The notes: generated by a model from the letters alone, not told the origin. Numbered from the stretch's first letter, positions 21,601 through 29,111 are shown. The stretch: DNA of 64,000 nt from Gordius sp. MW1 (GCA_964036665.1 OZ038528.1:17099245-17163244); one strand, 5' to 3'. A program made the numbers and translations.

Positions 21601-22756
21601 AAAGTTTGCACCTCTGGATTTGCCCTACAAATTTCATCCTCCCTACATTATGCGCTTGTGTGGGCTCATGAAAATAATGACTTCAAAGCTATAGCTATTC
21701 TGCTGGAAAGTTTAATTAACCTCAAGACTATCCTAACTTATGATACATCCTTCGTATTATACCTTTTAAAGTTGGGTACGCATTCTTATAGTGCATATCA
21801 TGATATAGTATTATCAAATAAGATCATTGGATTTATCATGAATCTTGTCTTGAATTTCGTTAAAGGGGATCATGAAAATAGATGTGAAACGGTCCTTTTA
21901 GAGATATTACAATATTGCAAACAACTCCTAAATTCCCCTATTGAGTTGAACCTTACTACAGTAAATGATCTATTTTTGGTTATAGCATACACCTTAAATT
22001 GGGTAACGCATGATACAAGTTGCGAAAATCATGGTGAAATTATTCGAGAAATAGGGAATTTATTAATATTGGAATTACAAAGGTCTTCATCGACGTTGGA
22101 ACCTGGCACAATCCCACACTCAGTTATCAAGTTATGCTTAACCTACGGACATTTGCACAAATGCTTTGTTGGGCAATTGATTGCCACTGGCTTTAATTTT
22201 GATCGGTTCATTAATATACTAACTGAAAATTTAATTGCAGAAAATCAAAGTTCTGAAGGCGCAACTAATGCTATCGAAAACCATTACGATGTTCTATGTC
22301 TCGTCCTAATATTGGTGGATGTGGCGGAAAGTCAAGCACACGTATTGTCATCTCTCAACCTAGAGACGTTATCGAAATTATCCTCGTTGTTATACCACTT
22401 TCTACTAACTTCACATGAACCGTTGGAAAAAGAAAAAACCATTTTGGTACTTTCTAATTTGGGTCTTATCAAATTACATAGCTAAACATAACAACTGTGC
22501 CATGGTAAAAATTAATAATTTTTATTATTACAAAAATAATTACCTCATCGACAATAATATTGCCACTTGTGTATGTTAGTCCTCGCGAATGGAAACCCGC
22601 TTCGATATATAGTAAAAAAGCGAATAAATAATAAGTGAAGGGGTAGAGGAATGATAAATGCTGACGGTATGCAAAATAACGCGATCCTTGACTTTTTTTG
22701 GTACCATAAAACTCCTTGCCCAAATTTTTGGGGTCGATCGTCATTCTCAGAACCAT
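3456..22756 (-). CDS. ADAMTS-type zinc metalloprotease (reprolysin/M12B), 15 coding exons, 3' end unresolved
   Basis: A secreted or cell-surface metalloendopeptidase acting on extracellular matrix or pericellular proteins. Coding segments in transcript order: 22756-22544, 20273-20213, 19694-18958, 15029-14744, 13976-13708, 11520-11437, 11393-11269, 10381-10320, 10274-10169, 10009-9875, 8910-8757, 8514-8416, 8012-7852, 7210-7158, 3649-3456. Phases agree at all 14 junctions, giving about 913 residues. Order: hydrophobic signal segment (~34-56), M12B propeptide (~90-470) with SCYYRG and AAISTCNGGL, RKKR furin site (472-475), and catalytic domain with HEMGHNFGMVHD (643-654) and Met-turn GFIMSP (M669). 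Then come a disintegrin-like module (~705-790), a thrombospondin type 1 repeat starting DGGW (~796) and a Cys-rich module (849-913). No stop is reached in 3649-3456, so a last exon is missing. It resembles short arthropod ADAMTS proteins; which ADAMTS class is open. Confidence 0.88.
3878..4340. mobile_element. Foldback MITE, TAA target duplication
   Basis: A 463-bp element whose two ~200-bp arms are near-perfect reverse complements. The ends are CCCCGCGTTCGTGATGA and its inverse, and the inner arms share tcgtctgcggtttcac. TAA flanks both sides (3875-3877, 4341-4343), as in PIF/Harbinger-type MITEs. It lies in ADAMTS intron 14. Confidence 0.8.
4438..5537 (+). mobile_element. hAT transposon, decayed, with dimerisation-domain remnant
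   Basis: TIR TAGAGCCCTGC at 4438 and its inverse ending at 5537. An exact 8-bp duplication ACTACAGC is at 4430-4437 and 5538-5545. The subterminal parts are rich in GGCCCGG/GGGCTCGGG. The plus strand near 5108-5270 encodes WKMHQSEFPCLSNLARKYLA and SSSNERAFSTAG, the hAT C-terminal dimerisation motif. The rest of the transposase is lost. It lies in ADAMTS intron 14. Confidence 0.88.
5108..5275 (+). pseudogene. hAT transposase C-terminal remnant
   Basis: An open stretch ending at a TAA carries L-A-x-P-A-T-S-S-S-N-E-R-A-F-S-T-A-G, the conserved hAT C-terminal block. No catalytic domain remains and the reading frame is closed upstream. Confidence 0.75.
5825..7090. repeat. Dispersed repeat with CCCGACCCGAA blocks (copy 1)
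   Basis: It starts and ends with iterations of aacccgaacccgacccgaa separated by cattttaaattttt. The unique middle (around 6120-6270, including acagattttgattactgaa and ctacaatatcgggtcac) recurs near 33.97-34.12 kb. Internal MITE-like piece at 5995-6115. Class unknown; it lies in an ADAMTS intron. Confidence 0.55.
7158..7210 (-). CDS. ADAMTS exon 14 (end of TSP1 repeat, tentative)
   Basis: A 53-nt candidate chosen because it alone restores phase between exons 13 and 15. It gives PYLGGSQYAHNTK after CENP, like the P-x-x-G-G of TSP1 repeats. Its acceptor (aaaaagag) lacks a pyrimidine tract, so the exact start is uncertain. Confidence 0.5.
7852..8012 (-). CDS. ADAMTS exon 13 (thrombospondin type 1 repeat)
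   Basis: The acceptor is atgcgtag and the donor CCTAT|gtaagt. It encodes WCSGGACLPWPL, then VDGGWTNWAADSGCTYNC and YVWSRKCENP. The usual W-S-x-W-S-x-C is degenerate (W-T-N-W-A-A-D-S-G-C) and the C-S-R-T-C-G-G-G motif is altered. Confidence 0.88.
8066..8214. repeat. GGCGTAGCCAG-type MITE copy
   Basis: It starts cagggtcgtagccaaggg and ends ggttacgcccatg, with the inner text (aaatttttattgcccc) shared by the 16.70-kb copy. No clear target duplication. It is intronic in ADAMTS. Confidence 0.6.
8416..8514 (-). CDS. ADAMTS exon 12 (disintegrin-like module)
   Basis: 99 nt, phase 0/0; acceptor atttag, donor AAG|gtaaac. It encodes SICYYLWCTQPNNDYF and HPALDGTYCGWNK. C-x-x-L-W-C and A-L-D-G-T-x-C are the ADAMTS signatures. 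Confidence 0.9.
8757..8910 (-). CDS. ADAMTS exon 11 (disintegrin-like module)
   Basis: The acceptor is ttgacag and the donor GAA|gtaact. It encodes YFTCLYETSDTPWKL and LPGQRISADQQCEAFVGKGS. The L-P-G-x-x-x-x-x-x-Q-Q-C core is typical of ADAMTS disintegrin-like modules. Confidence 0.9.
8994..9313. mobile_element. pogo/Tigger-like MITE, TA target duplication
   Basis: The ends are CAGTCGAAACTTCTTAATCG and, inverted, CAGTCAAAACCGTTTAATTG. TA dinucleotides flank both sides (8992-8993, 9314-9315). 320 bp, no coding capacity. It lies in ADAMTS intron 10. Confidence 0.7.
9451..9624. mobile_element. hAT-type MITE (GGCGTAGCCAG family)
   Basis: Ends catcggcttagccagg and ctggctacgcctttg, G run inside. 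The flanking octamers GACTATTA and GATTATTC agree at 6 of 8 positions. Intronic in ADAMTS. Confidence 0.6.
9875..10009 (-). CDS. ADAMTS exon 10 (third zinc ligand, Met-turn)
   Basis: The acceptor is gattttag and the donor CTAAA|gtaatt. It encodes FGMVHDGVSYASRCENEGFI then MSPHTGMGTNKWSECSREII. It supplies the third zinc His (GMVHD), the Met-turn (FIMSP) and the closing W-S-x-C-S motif. Confidence 0.95.
10169..10274 (-). CDS. ADAMTS exon 9 (zinc-binding helix)
   Basis: The acceptor is aattttag and the donor CATAA|gtaaca. It encodes GLAGIGTMCHNKFSASIIE and RSAYSIAHEMGHN. The two His and the Glu of HExxH are intact; the last codon is split into exon 10. Confidence 0.95.
10320..10381 (-). CDS. 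ADAMTS exon 8 (protease)
   Basis: A 62-nt exon, acceptor atttatag, donor GCTG|gtaagt. It encodes MNMYQNIYSNGQLKKVQSIA. It joins exon 9 as QSIAGLAGIGTMC, the V-A-G-L-A-x-x-G-T-M-C segment before the zinc helix. Confidence 0.92.
10522..11103 (+). mobile_element. Mini-hAT element with intact BED-finger ORF
   Basis: TIR TAGAGATGCACCGATACC and its inverse. An exact 8-bp duplication CTTTTAAC is at 10514-10521 and 11104-11111. The subterminal regions are built from GTATCGG/CCGATAC repeats, likely transposase-binding sites. 582 bp, in ADAMTS intron 7. Confidence 0.9.
10832..10996 (+). CDS. BED zinc-finger peptide, 54 aa (truncated hAT transposase N terminus)
   Basis: ATG to TAA, starting MDSLDTLWSYFVVSADEKIV. 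It has C-E-L-C (residues 22-25) and H-L-K-T-R-H near the end, the C-x2-C...H-x4-H pattern of BED DNA-binding fingers. The catalytic part is absent. It could be a fossil, or bind element ends without cutting. Confidence 0.7.
   Translation: MDSLDTLWSYFVVSADEKIVICELCKAKISRGGKDKHSFNTSNLRKHLKTRHLV
11269..11393 (-). CDS. ADAMTS exon 7 (protease)
   Basis: The acceptor is tttttcag and the donor CCGG|gtacat. It encodes TLRTKDATALLEAFREFQ and KKNWDNAILLTG. W-D-N-A-I-L-L-T-G is the family W-D-H-A-I-L-L-T-G strand. Confidence 0.93.
11437..11520 (-). CDS. ADAMTS exon 6 (protease)
   Basis: 84 nt, phase 0 on both sides; acceptor atttag, donor CCC|gtaaga. It encodes VGLLLTHPSLGKSLDASLVR then LEIFEKQP, the HPSLG..I..LVRL region of reprolysins. 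Confidence 0.92.
11846..11925. repeat. Purine-rich minisatellite GGGAAGGGAAGAG
   Basis: Several tandem copies of a roughly 15-bp GA-rich unit, fewer in copy 2 of the element (30.75 kb). The strand asymmetry (purine on plus) could form triplex DNA. Confidence 0.8.
12268..13220. repeat. Tandem array of 100-130 bp CCAAT-palindrome units, copy 1
   Basis: Seven units start near 12270, 12370, 12478, 12584, 12713, 12840 and 13128. Each has tggccaatggtca, a T run, ccattggtcagcagcca, cggacggcc, then an A-rich aaaaaacgaaaaaa part. CCAATGG and CCATTGG form a 7-bp stem. Short ORFs across it are artefacts. Confidence 0.9.
13234..13413. repeat. 58-bp tandem repeat with AATTGCATAGCAATT palindrome
   Basis: Three tandem units of about 58 bp, starting taactagttaaattgcatag and ending ttatttatgtttattatata. 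A single further copy of the motif is near 12960. Confidence 0.9.
13447..13520. repeat. Duplicated GAGATAGAGATGAGGGGTGG motif
   Basis: Two neighbouring copies of gagatagagatgaggggtgg followed by ggcacctctt. The same pair occurs near 32247 and 32308 in copy 2. Confidence 0.8.
13708..13976 (-). CDS. ADAMTS exon 5 (furin site, start of protease)
   Basis: The acceptor is ttttgcag and the donor GCG|gtatgt. It encodes the end of the propeptide, NKVRKKR (proprotein convertase site), and the first protease strand VEIGLFYDEDLYT, then YVLNIMNA. The RKKR/EPANAE junction marks the likely mature N terminus. Confidence 0.92.
14744..15029 (-). CDS. ADAMTS exon 4 (propeptide end)
   Basis: The acceptor is ttgatag and the donor ATGG|gtagca. 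It encodes RGYIRSHDGSHYFIHPLSP, directly continuing STCNGGL of exon 3 as in family propeptides. A polar stretch then ends HFCPM. Confidence 0.88.
15183..16057. repeat. GC-rich hAT-like fragments (CCCGGCCCG blocks)
   Basis: It is bounded by ggcctgggcccggctcgc on the left and clustered ggcccggcccg ending gtaggtctcta on the right, like the subtermini of the 4.4-kb hAT. The TIRs do not match each other, so it may be several broken pieces. It includes a younger MITE at 15551-15703. Confidence 0.4.
15551..15703. mobile_element. hAT-type MITE, exact 8-bp target duplication
   Basis: Ends cagcagccaggattgggc and ctggccacgtctatg. AGATGAAG flanks both sides (15543-15550, 15704-15711). 153 bp, no ORF. 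Intronic in ADAMTS. Confidence 0.82.
16700..16862. mobile_element. hAT-type MITE, exact 8-bp target duplication
   Basis: Ends cttgggcgtagccagggg and gactacgcccatg. CGAATATT flanks both sides (16692-16699, 16863-16870). 163 bp. Intronic in ADAMTS. Confidence 0.85.
17150..17419. mobile_element. MULE-like MITE, 9-bp target duplication (copy 1)
   Basis: The left end is ggtgccctatcaactcgccg; the inverted right end is gggcccgtcaacttgccg. Both arms then share aaaccatcttgccgaatt. GTATAATGG lies at 17141-17149 and 17420-17428. A 9-bp duplication fits Mutator-like elements. Confidence 0.8.
18131..18354. repeat. hAT-MITE-like element (GGGCGTA..CAG, long G/C runs)
   Basis: Ends catgggcgtaagcag and ctgggtacgcccatt. 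The inner text ctgcccacactgcctaattt is shared with the 28.81-kb copy. Target duplication not clear. Confidence 0.65.
18958..19694 (-). CDS. ADAMTS exon 3 (M12B propeptide)
   Basis: The largest exon, 737 nt, with acceptor cccttttag and donor TTG|gtaagg. It encodes FDGALKVAITLPDF, a basic KRFKRQ stretch, YVHIKAFDKAFNISLQKNDR, PSCYYRGFLHPP and SYAAISTCNGGL. These are the propeptide core motifs of reprolysin/ADAMTS proteins; the CYYRG Cys is the likely cysteine-switch type residue. No ATG opens the frame, so upstream exons are needed. Confidence 0.88.
20213..20273 (-). CDS. ADAMTS exon 2 (propeptide start)
   Basis: A 61-nt exon with acceptor aattcag and donor gtatga. It encodes ELYREIFDIFRAEDPIHFGS. 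It enters in phase 0 and leaves one base, which exactly joins exon 1 to exon 3. Confidence 0.7.
20503..22485 (+). CDS. Uncharacterised 660-residue alpha-helical protein, intronless, nested in ADAMTS intron 1
   Basis: A single uninterrupted frame, ATG at 20503 (MDEVQRLIDEYERM) to TAA at 22485. An in-frame earlier ATG is ruled out: those at 20478 and 20489 hit stops at once. A possible 5' UTR acceptor (aatcttgcag) lies at 20468-20477. Residues 1-185 are polar and charged with a poly-Glu patch (SLEEEEIKANE). From ~190 the chain is Leu-rich amphipathic helices (ALIERVIRFNREAYRYDHY; QAARDLLLVLTAF; MEILCNLSRC; ETVLLEILQYCKQLL), which suggests an ARM/HEAT-like solenoid. No signal peptide or TM segment. 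The opening D-x-V-Q-R faintly recalls the LGN-binding start of Inscuteable, but the rest does not match and I do not claim it. Length and intact frame argue for a real gene. It may be an old retrocopy. Confidence 0.85.
   Translation: MDEVQRLIDEYERMALSKTQSNRNVNWSENLTTEILLDEPMTIQNKAESVENSLIEGTPYAKSLEEEEIKANERHKNECGQVRRGILKNRIEETNYNGTNRENLYTSCPSPRDMREGIILSIPSLPRVKSQCSKDIASGGGDGSTQSLSFNYLRSPEISRKSSLAIEDNSSLRNSVESQTTEEITLRALIERVIRFNREAYRYDHYAGLFALLTELKRVVIISDRTKVIFGNLGGFQALLSGQIDDRVITTEIIDDYQAHALIQLLEFLRLACQSTYSNTRQVSENGNFTSKLISYLTGPKNYYIKQAARDLLLVLTAFQKGQDSLSQLFVTRKLSLETLLVDISYDQDVKCMEILCNLSRCQAFVKVCTSGFALQISSSLHYALVWAHENNDFKAIAILLESLINLKTILTYDTSFVLYLLKLGTHSYSAYHDIVLSNKIIGFIMNLVLNFVKGDHENRCETVLLEILQYCKQLLNSPIELNLTTVNDLFLVIAYTLNWVTHDTSCENHGEIIREIGNLLILELQRSSSTLEPGTIPHSVIKLCLTYGHLHKCFVGQLIATGFNFDRFINILTENLIAENQSSEGATNAIENHYDVLCLVLILVDVAESQAHVLSSLNLETLSKLSSLLYHFLLTSHEPLEKEKTILVLSNLGLIKLHS
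22544..22756 (-). CDS. ADAMTS exon 1 (signal peptide/anchor)
   Basis: It starts at an ATG (22756-22754) and encodes 71 residues with the hydrophobic run FLYPFTYYLFAFLLYIEAGF. The donor is GAG|gtaatt, phase 0. It lies just past the 3' end of the antisense 660-residue gene. Assignment rests on phase and on the need for a secretion signal. Confidence 0.6.
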
Positions 22757-24642
22757 AATTTGAGAAGGAGTATGTTGGTTAGCTATGGTGTTTCATTGGA
22801 ATTTGGTAGTATAACCCTTGGTTAAGTCCGTCTAAAAGTTTTGTCATACAATTATAAATATATAGCATATTTGATAATGTGATTTCGCCTGGTTATAACG
22901 GTTCAAAACGTTGAGGATTTTTATGATAGATAAGTAGGTTTTACGGTTTATACGACAATTAAAAAAAGTATTTTTATATCAACATATGTAAATTTATTGA
23001 TATCTAAAATGATCGATCGGAAAAAATTATTTATATATAAGAGAACAAAATCAAAAACTTTTTTCGCATCTTAAAATTGAGTAAGTGAAAATAAGGCGCG
23101 GGGATTCATGGATAACATGATTGGGGAGTGGAGTGAGAATATTTCATAAAGCGAGCTATATAGGAAAATAGAGGAGAAGACGACGATGATACAAGCACAT
23201 CAAATTTAGGTCAGGTTTAGGTAATAAATACTCCATTTTTTTTCATTCTCATTGACTGTTTTTCAAGTAAAACGTTTGAGGGAATTGGGGGTAGATGAGA
23301 AGGAAATTAAACCTTATATGAAGTTTTAAACGGCACAATAAGTTTTAATGCAAACGACACTGTGTGTAAAGTGATGACACTGCTTGTAAATAATCGTAAA
23401 GTCGTCGAAAAGCTAACTCGCATAAGACTTAACAAATAAATACAAATGTTTGGGTAAATCTAGCATCTTTGTCTCGAGTAAAATAAAAAATAAAACAGTC
23501 GTCTTTTTGGCTCGCTCAGTTTAATTAAATCATTTGATTGGGTTTAAATTTGGTACCACAATAAACGATTCTAAGGTAAATAAGGTATATGCCTGTAATA
23601 GCTTGAAAATTCTCAAAATCACAATATTTTAATTTGATCCATTACTTGTCAATCATTTATTATTTTTATAAAAAAAATTACATATTTGGTGAAGGTGAGA
23701 TAAATAAATTAAAAAATTAAGAATTGTAAATAAAATACTGAGACAACATTCCTCTATGGCTAATGTATTATAAATACAGATAGTTGTTATGCCGATTTTC
23801 TGTCGTGTAAAAAACGATTCGCGATTCAGGTTTTTTCTAAAGCCTAGTATTATTTGAAGCTTTATAATTTAAAAATGAAATGTTATAATCGTAAACAAAA
23901 GCAAACATATGGAAATTTAATAACGTAGATATTATAGACTAAATTTATACATACACATGGACAACCCGCCCACCCCTATAAATTCAAAAATTGTGTAATA
24001 ATTTATGACATGGTTGTTCTCAAATATTCCAATTTTTCTCCTCCTTAAATCATTATTGCCTCTTAAACTCTTACTTAATTGTTGGCTACACACATGGACG
24101 TATTCCAGCATTTACAAATATGTCAATTTTAATATGCAATCTAGACCTAAACTATCGACCTAAGCCAGCTTGGTCTCAACTCGGGACACAAAATCGACTT
24201 GGTTTGAGCTCCGCTTCTATTTCCCGTGCTTTATAAATATTTAAATCAAAGCTCTATTTTACCATCCCTCGGATTGCAAACTTAAAAATGAGATTCTGTG
24301 AAACGAATACCCTCTCCCTTGCAAATTCCTGATCCACTGCTATAGAAAGGGTAGTGTCATGCTCTGGGGTCGTTTCAGGACGTACAGGTACACTTAAAGG
24401 AGATGTCTTTGTTACCTATCATATAATAAGCGATAGCCGGCAGAAGTAAGGGTTTGAACGGCAGTCTATAATTAAATGGATAATTAAAAAAGTTCGTATA
24501 AAAACGAGGGCTGCCTTCCTAACCATTTTTAAGTGTGTGAATGTCAACAAGACTCTATCAAAATCTCGGGATTTTAAACTCTTCAGTAATTATGTGCCAG
24601 CCAATGCAGCACTGAATACGGAAAGAGATGCGGAGGCCTGAC
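22757..24642. other. AT-rich intergenic DNA upstream of ADAMTS
   Basis: No convincing gene. It should contain the ADAMTS promoter. A broken MITE-like stretch lies around 23960-24100. The plus strand near 24345 reads GSVMLWGRF, faintly like a Tc1 transposase. Confidence 0.4.
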
Positions 24643-24808
24643 CAGGCGCGTAGCCAGGATTTTCTCCCGGGGGGGGGGAAATTTCCAAAATTTTTTTGTA
24701 ACATTATTATTTCAACATCAAAAAAAAAATAAACATTAAATATTTTTTTTCGGGGGGGGGGGGGGGGAATTTCCTGTTTCCTCCCCCCCCCCGCTGGCTA
24801 CGCCACTG
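24643..24808. mobile_element. hAT-type MITE with long G and C runs, 8-bp target duplication
   Basis: Ends caggcgcgtagccaggat and, inverted, cagtggcgtagccagcgg. GGCCTGAC flanks both sides (24635-24642, 24809-24816). The CAGTGGCGTAGC terminus is typical of widespread hAT mini-elements. Confidence 0.85.
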
Positions 24809-24816
24809 GGCCTGAC

Positions 24817-27800
24817 AAGCAGTATTATATGCGGGATTGTATTTTGAACCTTAATTCACAACACCTGCATGTCCCACCATCATTGTCTTATTAAGGTATC
24901 GGAGGTGTAAGTAGTGATTTATTAATTTAAATTAAACGACGCACTTATTATACATGTGATATTGGGTGAGGAACCTATTACGAAATTTTATCGAGATTCA
25001 AAGAACAATCTGCTCCTCCATAATCGTAACTGAACCTTTTACCCCCCCCCCCCAGGTTATGCTCCTGGGGGATGATGGCAGCATGTAGTTTCAGAATTTG
25101 GGTGTTTTGTCGAGTGAAATGGGTGAACACTAGGTGGTGGTGCGAGTATAGGGTAGAATGTATCATTCGTTTCCCTTTCCGTTTAATTAAACCCATTTAT
25201 CTATCTATCCCTTTGTAAGCAATACCTAACTCCAGGTGGGTGATTATGGTGTACTACTTTGCTGAAGAATTGCCTTAGAATTGGAGCATACATTATCTTC
25301 TACATCTTCTTTTAGCATATTTTTCCTACCATATATATACTTCTTGTGTAATGCCAGCCCAAACCCATATTTGACGCATAATGGTTTCTCTTTAATTGGA
25401 TAACGTCGTTGCGTTAAAACTACACTTGGGCTGCATGTAGGCGTGCCGAATTGGCAAAAGATGAAACTCTGAAAGTTTTTAATGTAGATCCATACCAGTA
25501 TAATATTTTTTGAACCAACAAGGTAGTGATTTTAGACTCAGAATATTCTGAAAGGAAACTTATGAAACTAATAATTCAAAAAAGGTCGGTCATAGGCAGC
25601 CACGATAATTAAGACTATATAAATAAATTAAAAACCGTTAAAACATAATTATTTGAAATAGTTTAATTATTTTTGGTTATGTATATTTCAACTTTCAGAT
25701 GGGTCGATTAGATCATGCAAAATTTACTTCTTTTCGCATATAAATTTAAAATGTTGTAAACTAGTGATTTAATGCTAGTTCAAATAAATTTCTAAAATTA
25801 AGATACAATTTTAAAACTTGAAACATTAGCCTAAGACATTTATGCCTTAATTAAATCTCCACCATTTCTCGAGCAAGTAAATAACTCTTTAATTATTTAG
25901 GAGCTTGTTGTAATACCAAAAAATGGGTCATCTTTTTTACTTTTTAATAAAACTCCTCTAATTTTCCCCAGCCCGGGGGGAACGCGCGAGTGCCGCATGA
26001 GGGAATATCATATGAATATTTAAGAGCGGATAAAACTTTATGTAATAAGTATGTCAGCACAGCTATTATTTAGCCGGGGCTCAAGGAAACATTTAAAATG
26101 TAAATGACTGAGCAAAATTTTAGCTTAATCCATTATTATTCATAAATTGTCCCATATGACGCAAAAAAACAAATTGTTTCTCCCTAATAAAGGTTGGTAA
26201 CGAATTAGCATGCACGCTATTAAATTAATGAACTCTTTTATAATGTTGAATATTAATTGCTATGCAATTTATGTATATATATAGAAGTGCAAAATAGTTA
26301 ATTAAACTGCAAAACTATTTATTTCACTTTAAACTATAAAGATTTTATAAAATTAAAATATCCCATCTAGTTCAAGTTTGCAAAAAAGTTTACACATATG
26401 CTTCCTAATGGTTGAATGACTAATAGTTATGGAAGATTAGGGCTAGTTATTGACTGCCGTTGCTTGTATTTTCATATCTTTAAAACTAATATTAATGATG
26501 AATTTATCTTTAATTTACGTAAGTATCTTATAAATTATAGTAAAAAAAGATTGTTTAGAAAGAAATAAACAATGAAAATTTTATATAAAAATTTTATCGC
26601 GAAAAACCCCTTTTTGGGACTGTTAATAGTCTTGGCAAAATGTTTATATAAATGCTAATTGATTATTATGTAAGAAAATGAATATTTAATGAATACTAAT
26701 AGTAACTTTTAATTTTGCATGTAAATGTGAGTAGGTATAATTATAAAAACTATATGAGGGGCCTCGGTTATTCATTGAGGGGTTGTATTGTAACCCTTCA
26801 GTTTTATTTAGTTATTAGGATAAACAAGAGCAAGCAGGAGTTTTTAAAATAATGAAGATTTGGATTTGTTATTATAAAGGATCCTAATTCCAACATAATA
26901 TATGTGCGAATTACTTCAATGCGAAATAGCCATATTTCATTGAAGAATTATTCTCTAATTTGTAATATTTAATAATCAATTTTTTTTAATAAAAACCTAA
27001 ACCGCTATTTAACTCCTGAAGACTACTTACTCAGACACTTTAAATTTGTAGGGATTTATTTCTACCCTCAATTTATAAAAAAACTATTAATTTTATACCT
27101 CAGTCTCCTAATATTGTTTAAATAAAATTAAATAGCACTACATTAGGAATTTAAAACGGGAATGCAATAGCGAGTCTAAATACCTCTATGTCAAAAAACT
27201 ATTAATTGAAAATACAATTAGGGACACTTTTTTACTTTTACACAATTAAATTAAAAATAACCATTAAAATTAATATTATAATGTGGGTTTTCAAATAAAA
27301 TATATATTCTTAAATGAAACTTGATGCTAAATCAATATAATAAATTTGGATTTTTTTATGTGGTTAGCCCATAAACTGGCTCTCCTAGCAACTCTATTTT
27401 CAGGTTAGAACCCCCTCCCCCATTGATAATTTTTTTTAATTTGCACACAAATATTACTGATTATATTATAAATCCCTGAAACTAAAGATGTTGTAAATGC
27501 GTTTCTATCTAAAAATCGTCGATATTGATTTTCAATTTATATAATTTTTATATTGTATATTTAATAAGATTTTACTTTTAGTATTTTTACGCCAATGTCA
27601 AAACTTTCAGAAAAAATACATTTTTACCCAAAAAAATGTTAAACAAGCAGAATTCTACCTCGAAAATTTTATAACCCCCTTTGAGAAATCCTAGTTACGC
27701 TTATGTAATAAACTATACATATGTAATAAAAAATATTTGGCGAATTATTTTTAAAAATTTATATATAAAGATTAATTATTTATGTGTCATCTAGAAATTA

Positions 27801-28811
27801 AGAGCCTTAACTAATTTTTATTAATAATGACTTTAACTGGACAATAAATTAGCAGACATTGCTTATTTCAACTAAACACTATAAAGTAATTATTGCAGTA
27901 TTCATTACAATTTGATTCAAAATCTTAAATATATTTATTTAATTTTAATAGATATATTTATTCAAGTTAAATGGCTGTAACCTTTTCCTTATTACAAATC
28001 CCCATACAATACCCTATATAAATATAAAATATTAACTAAATCACAAGGGTTTAAATCTAATTATGCCCTAGACAATATTAATTTTTTACCTGCTATAATT
28101 TTTTTCGGTAGCGGAAGCGCGATATATACAAGGTAATTGCTTTTAAGGACCACGAAATTTTTAAGAGGAGAAAAATTATGCGTTAAATTATATAAAAGAA
28201 AAGGTTTTTGATACATACTTTCTCTTCCCCGCCTTCACCCCCCCCCCCCCCCCTCCTACCCACACATTACGACTTTCCCGTTTATCCTAAACCGGAGGTA
28301 TTTGGGGGGCAAACGAGGGCAGTGCCCCGTTCTTCAACCTTGAATTGCCTTTATAACAACACAATCATACGCTCACTATTCATGATATATGATGGGGGGG
28401 GGGGAGGGAAATAAAAGTAGTGAGCCTGTGTGTGTAAAGGTGAGAATGACCTTTATTCCCCATTCTCTATAATTGTATACTTGATTCCCGATGTCCTTTA
28501 ACTCCATTCCGAGTTGCTAGTGGTGTGTAGCAATCCATTTATTTACCGCCTTTTTAACGCCCGCTATAGAGTGATTTATAAAGCCTTCCTCCTATGCACT
28601 CGTTTAACTTTCTCTAATGTGACGTGGCACCTGCAATGATAAAATCGTGAATTGATCTCCTTAACGCTTCTCATCATTTTAGTAGTTATACTTAGTGTTA
28701 TACGTTGCAACTTCGATTCATTTTTGGCAAAATTATTTTTTGATATAATGTTTTATTTGCTATGCATTTTATGGGTTTATTCATAATTTTCATATTATAT
28801 TAGACCCTAGT
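24817..28811. other. AT-rich intergenic DNA
   Basis: No supported gene. Homopolymer C/G runs at 25040, 28238 and 28393. One AATTGCTATGCAATT palindrome at 26255-26269 outside a full element. Confidence 0.4.
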
Positions 28812-29103
28812 CATAGGCGTACGCAGAAGGGGGGGCAGAGGGGAGAAGCAGTTGCCCCCCCCCTAACTAAAAAAAAAAAATTTCAATACAAAAACCCTAA
28901 CAAATTAAAAAAATATATGTTTTGCCCCCCCCCCCTAATTAGCCGGAGGGGGGCAGCCGGAACCGGGGTCCGGCTGCCCACACTGCCTAATTTAGGGCAG
29001 TTGCTTTTTTTTTTGCTCTCAGGAAAATTTTTGGATTTTTTTTTGTCGCAGGAAAATTTTAATCTGCCCCCCCCCCCTAATTCAAAACCTGCGTACGCCC
29101 ATG
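28812..29103. mobile_element. hAT-type MITE, 292 bp, 8-bp target duplication
   Basis: Ends cataggcgtacgcag and ctgcgtacgcccatg. ACCCTAGT flanks both sides (28804-28811, 29104-29111). Several long C/G runs inside. Confidence 0.85.
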
Positions 29104-29111
29104 ACCCTAGT

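Noticed and set aside
20503-22485. Naming the 660-residue protein Inscuteable-like or CIP2A-like
   Set aside because: Only the first residues (D-x-V-Q-R) or general Leu-rich helices resemble those families; no diagnostic motif.
24330-24420. Tc1/mariner transposase remnant (GSVMLWGRF)
   Set aside because: A single short match followed by a stop; no TIRs or second motif found.
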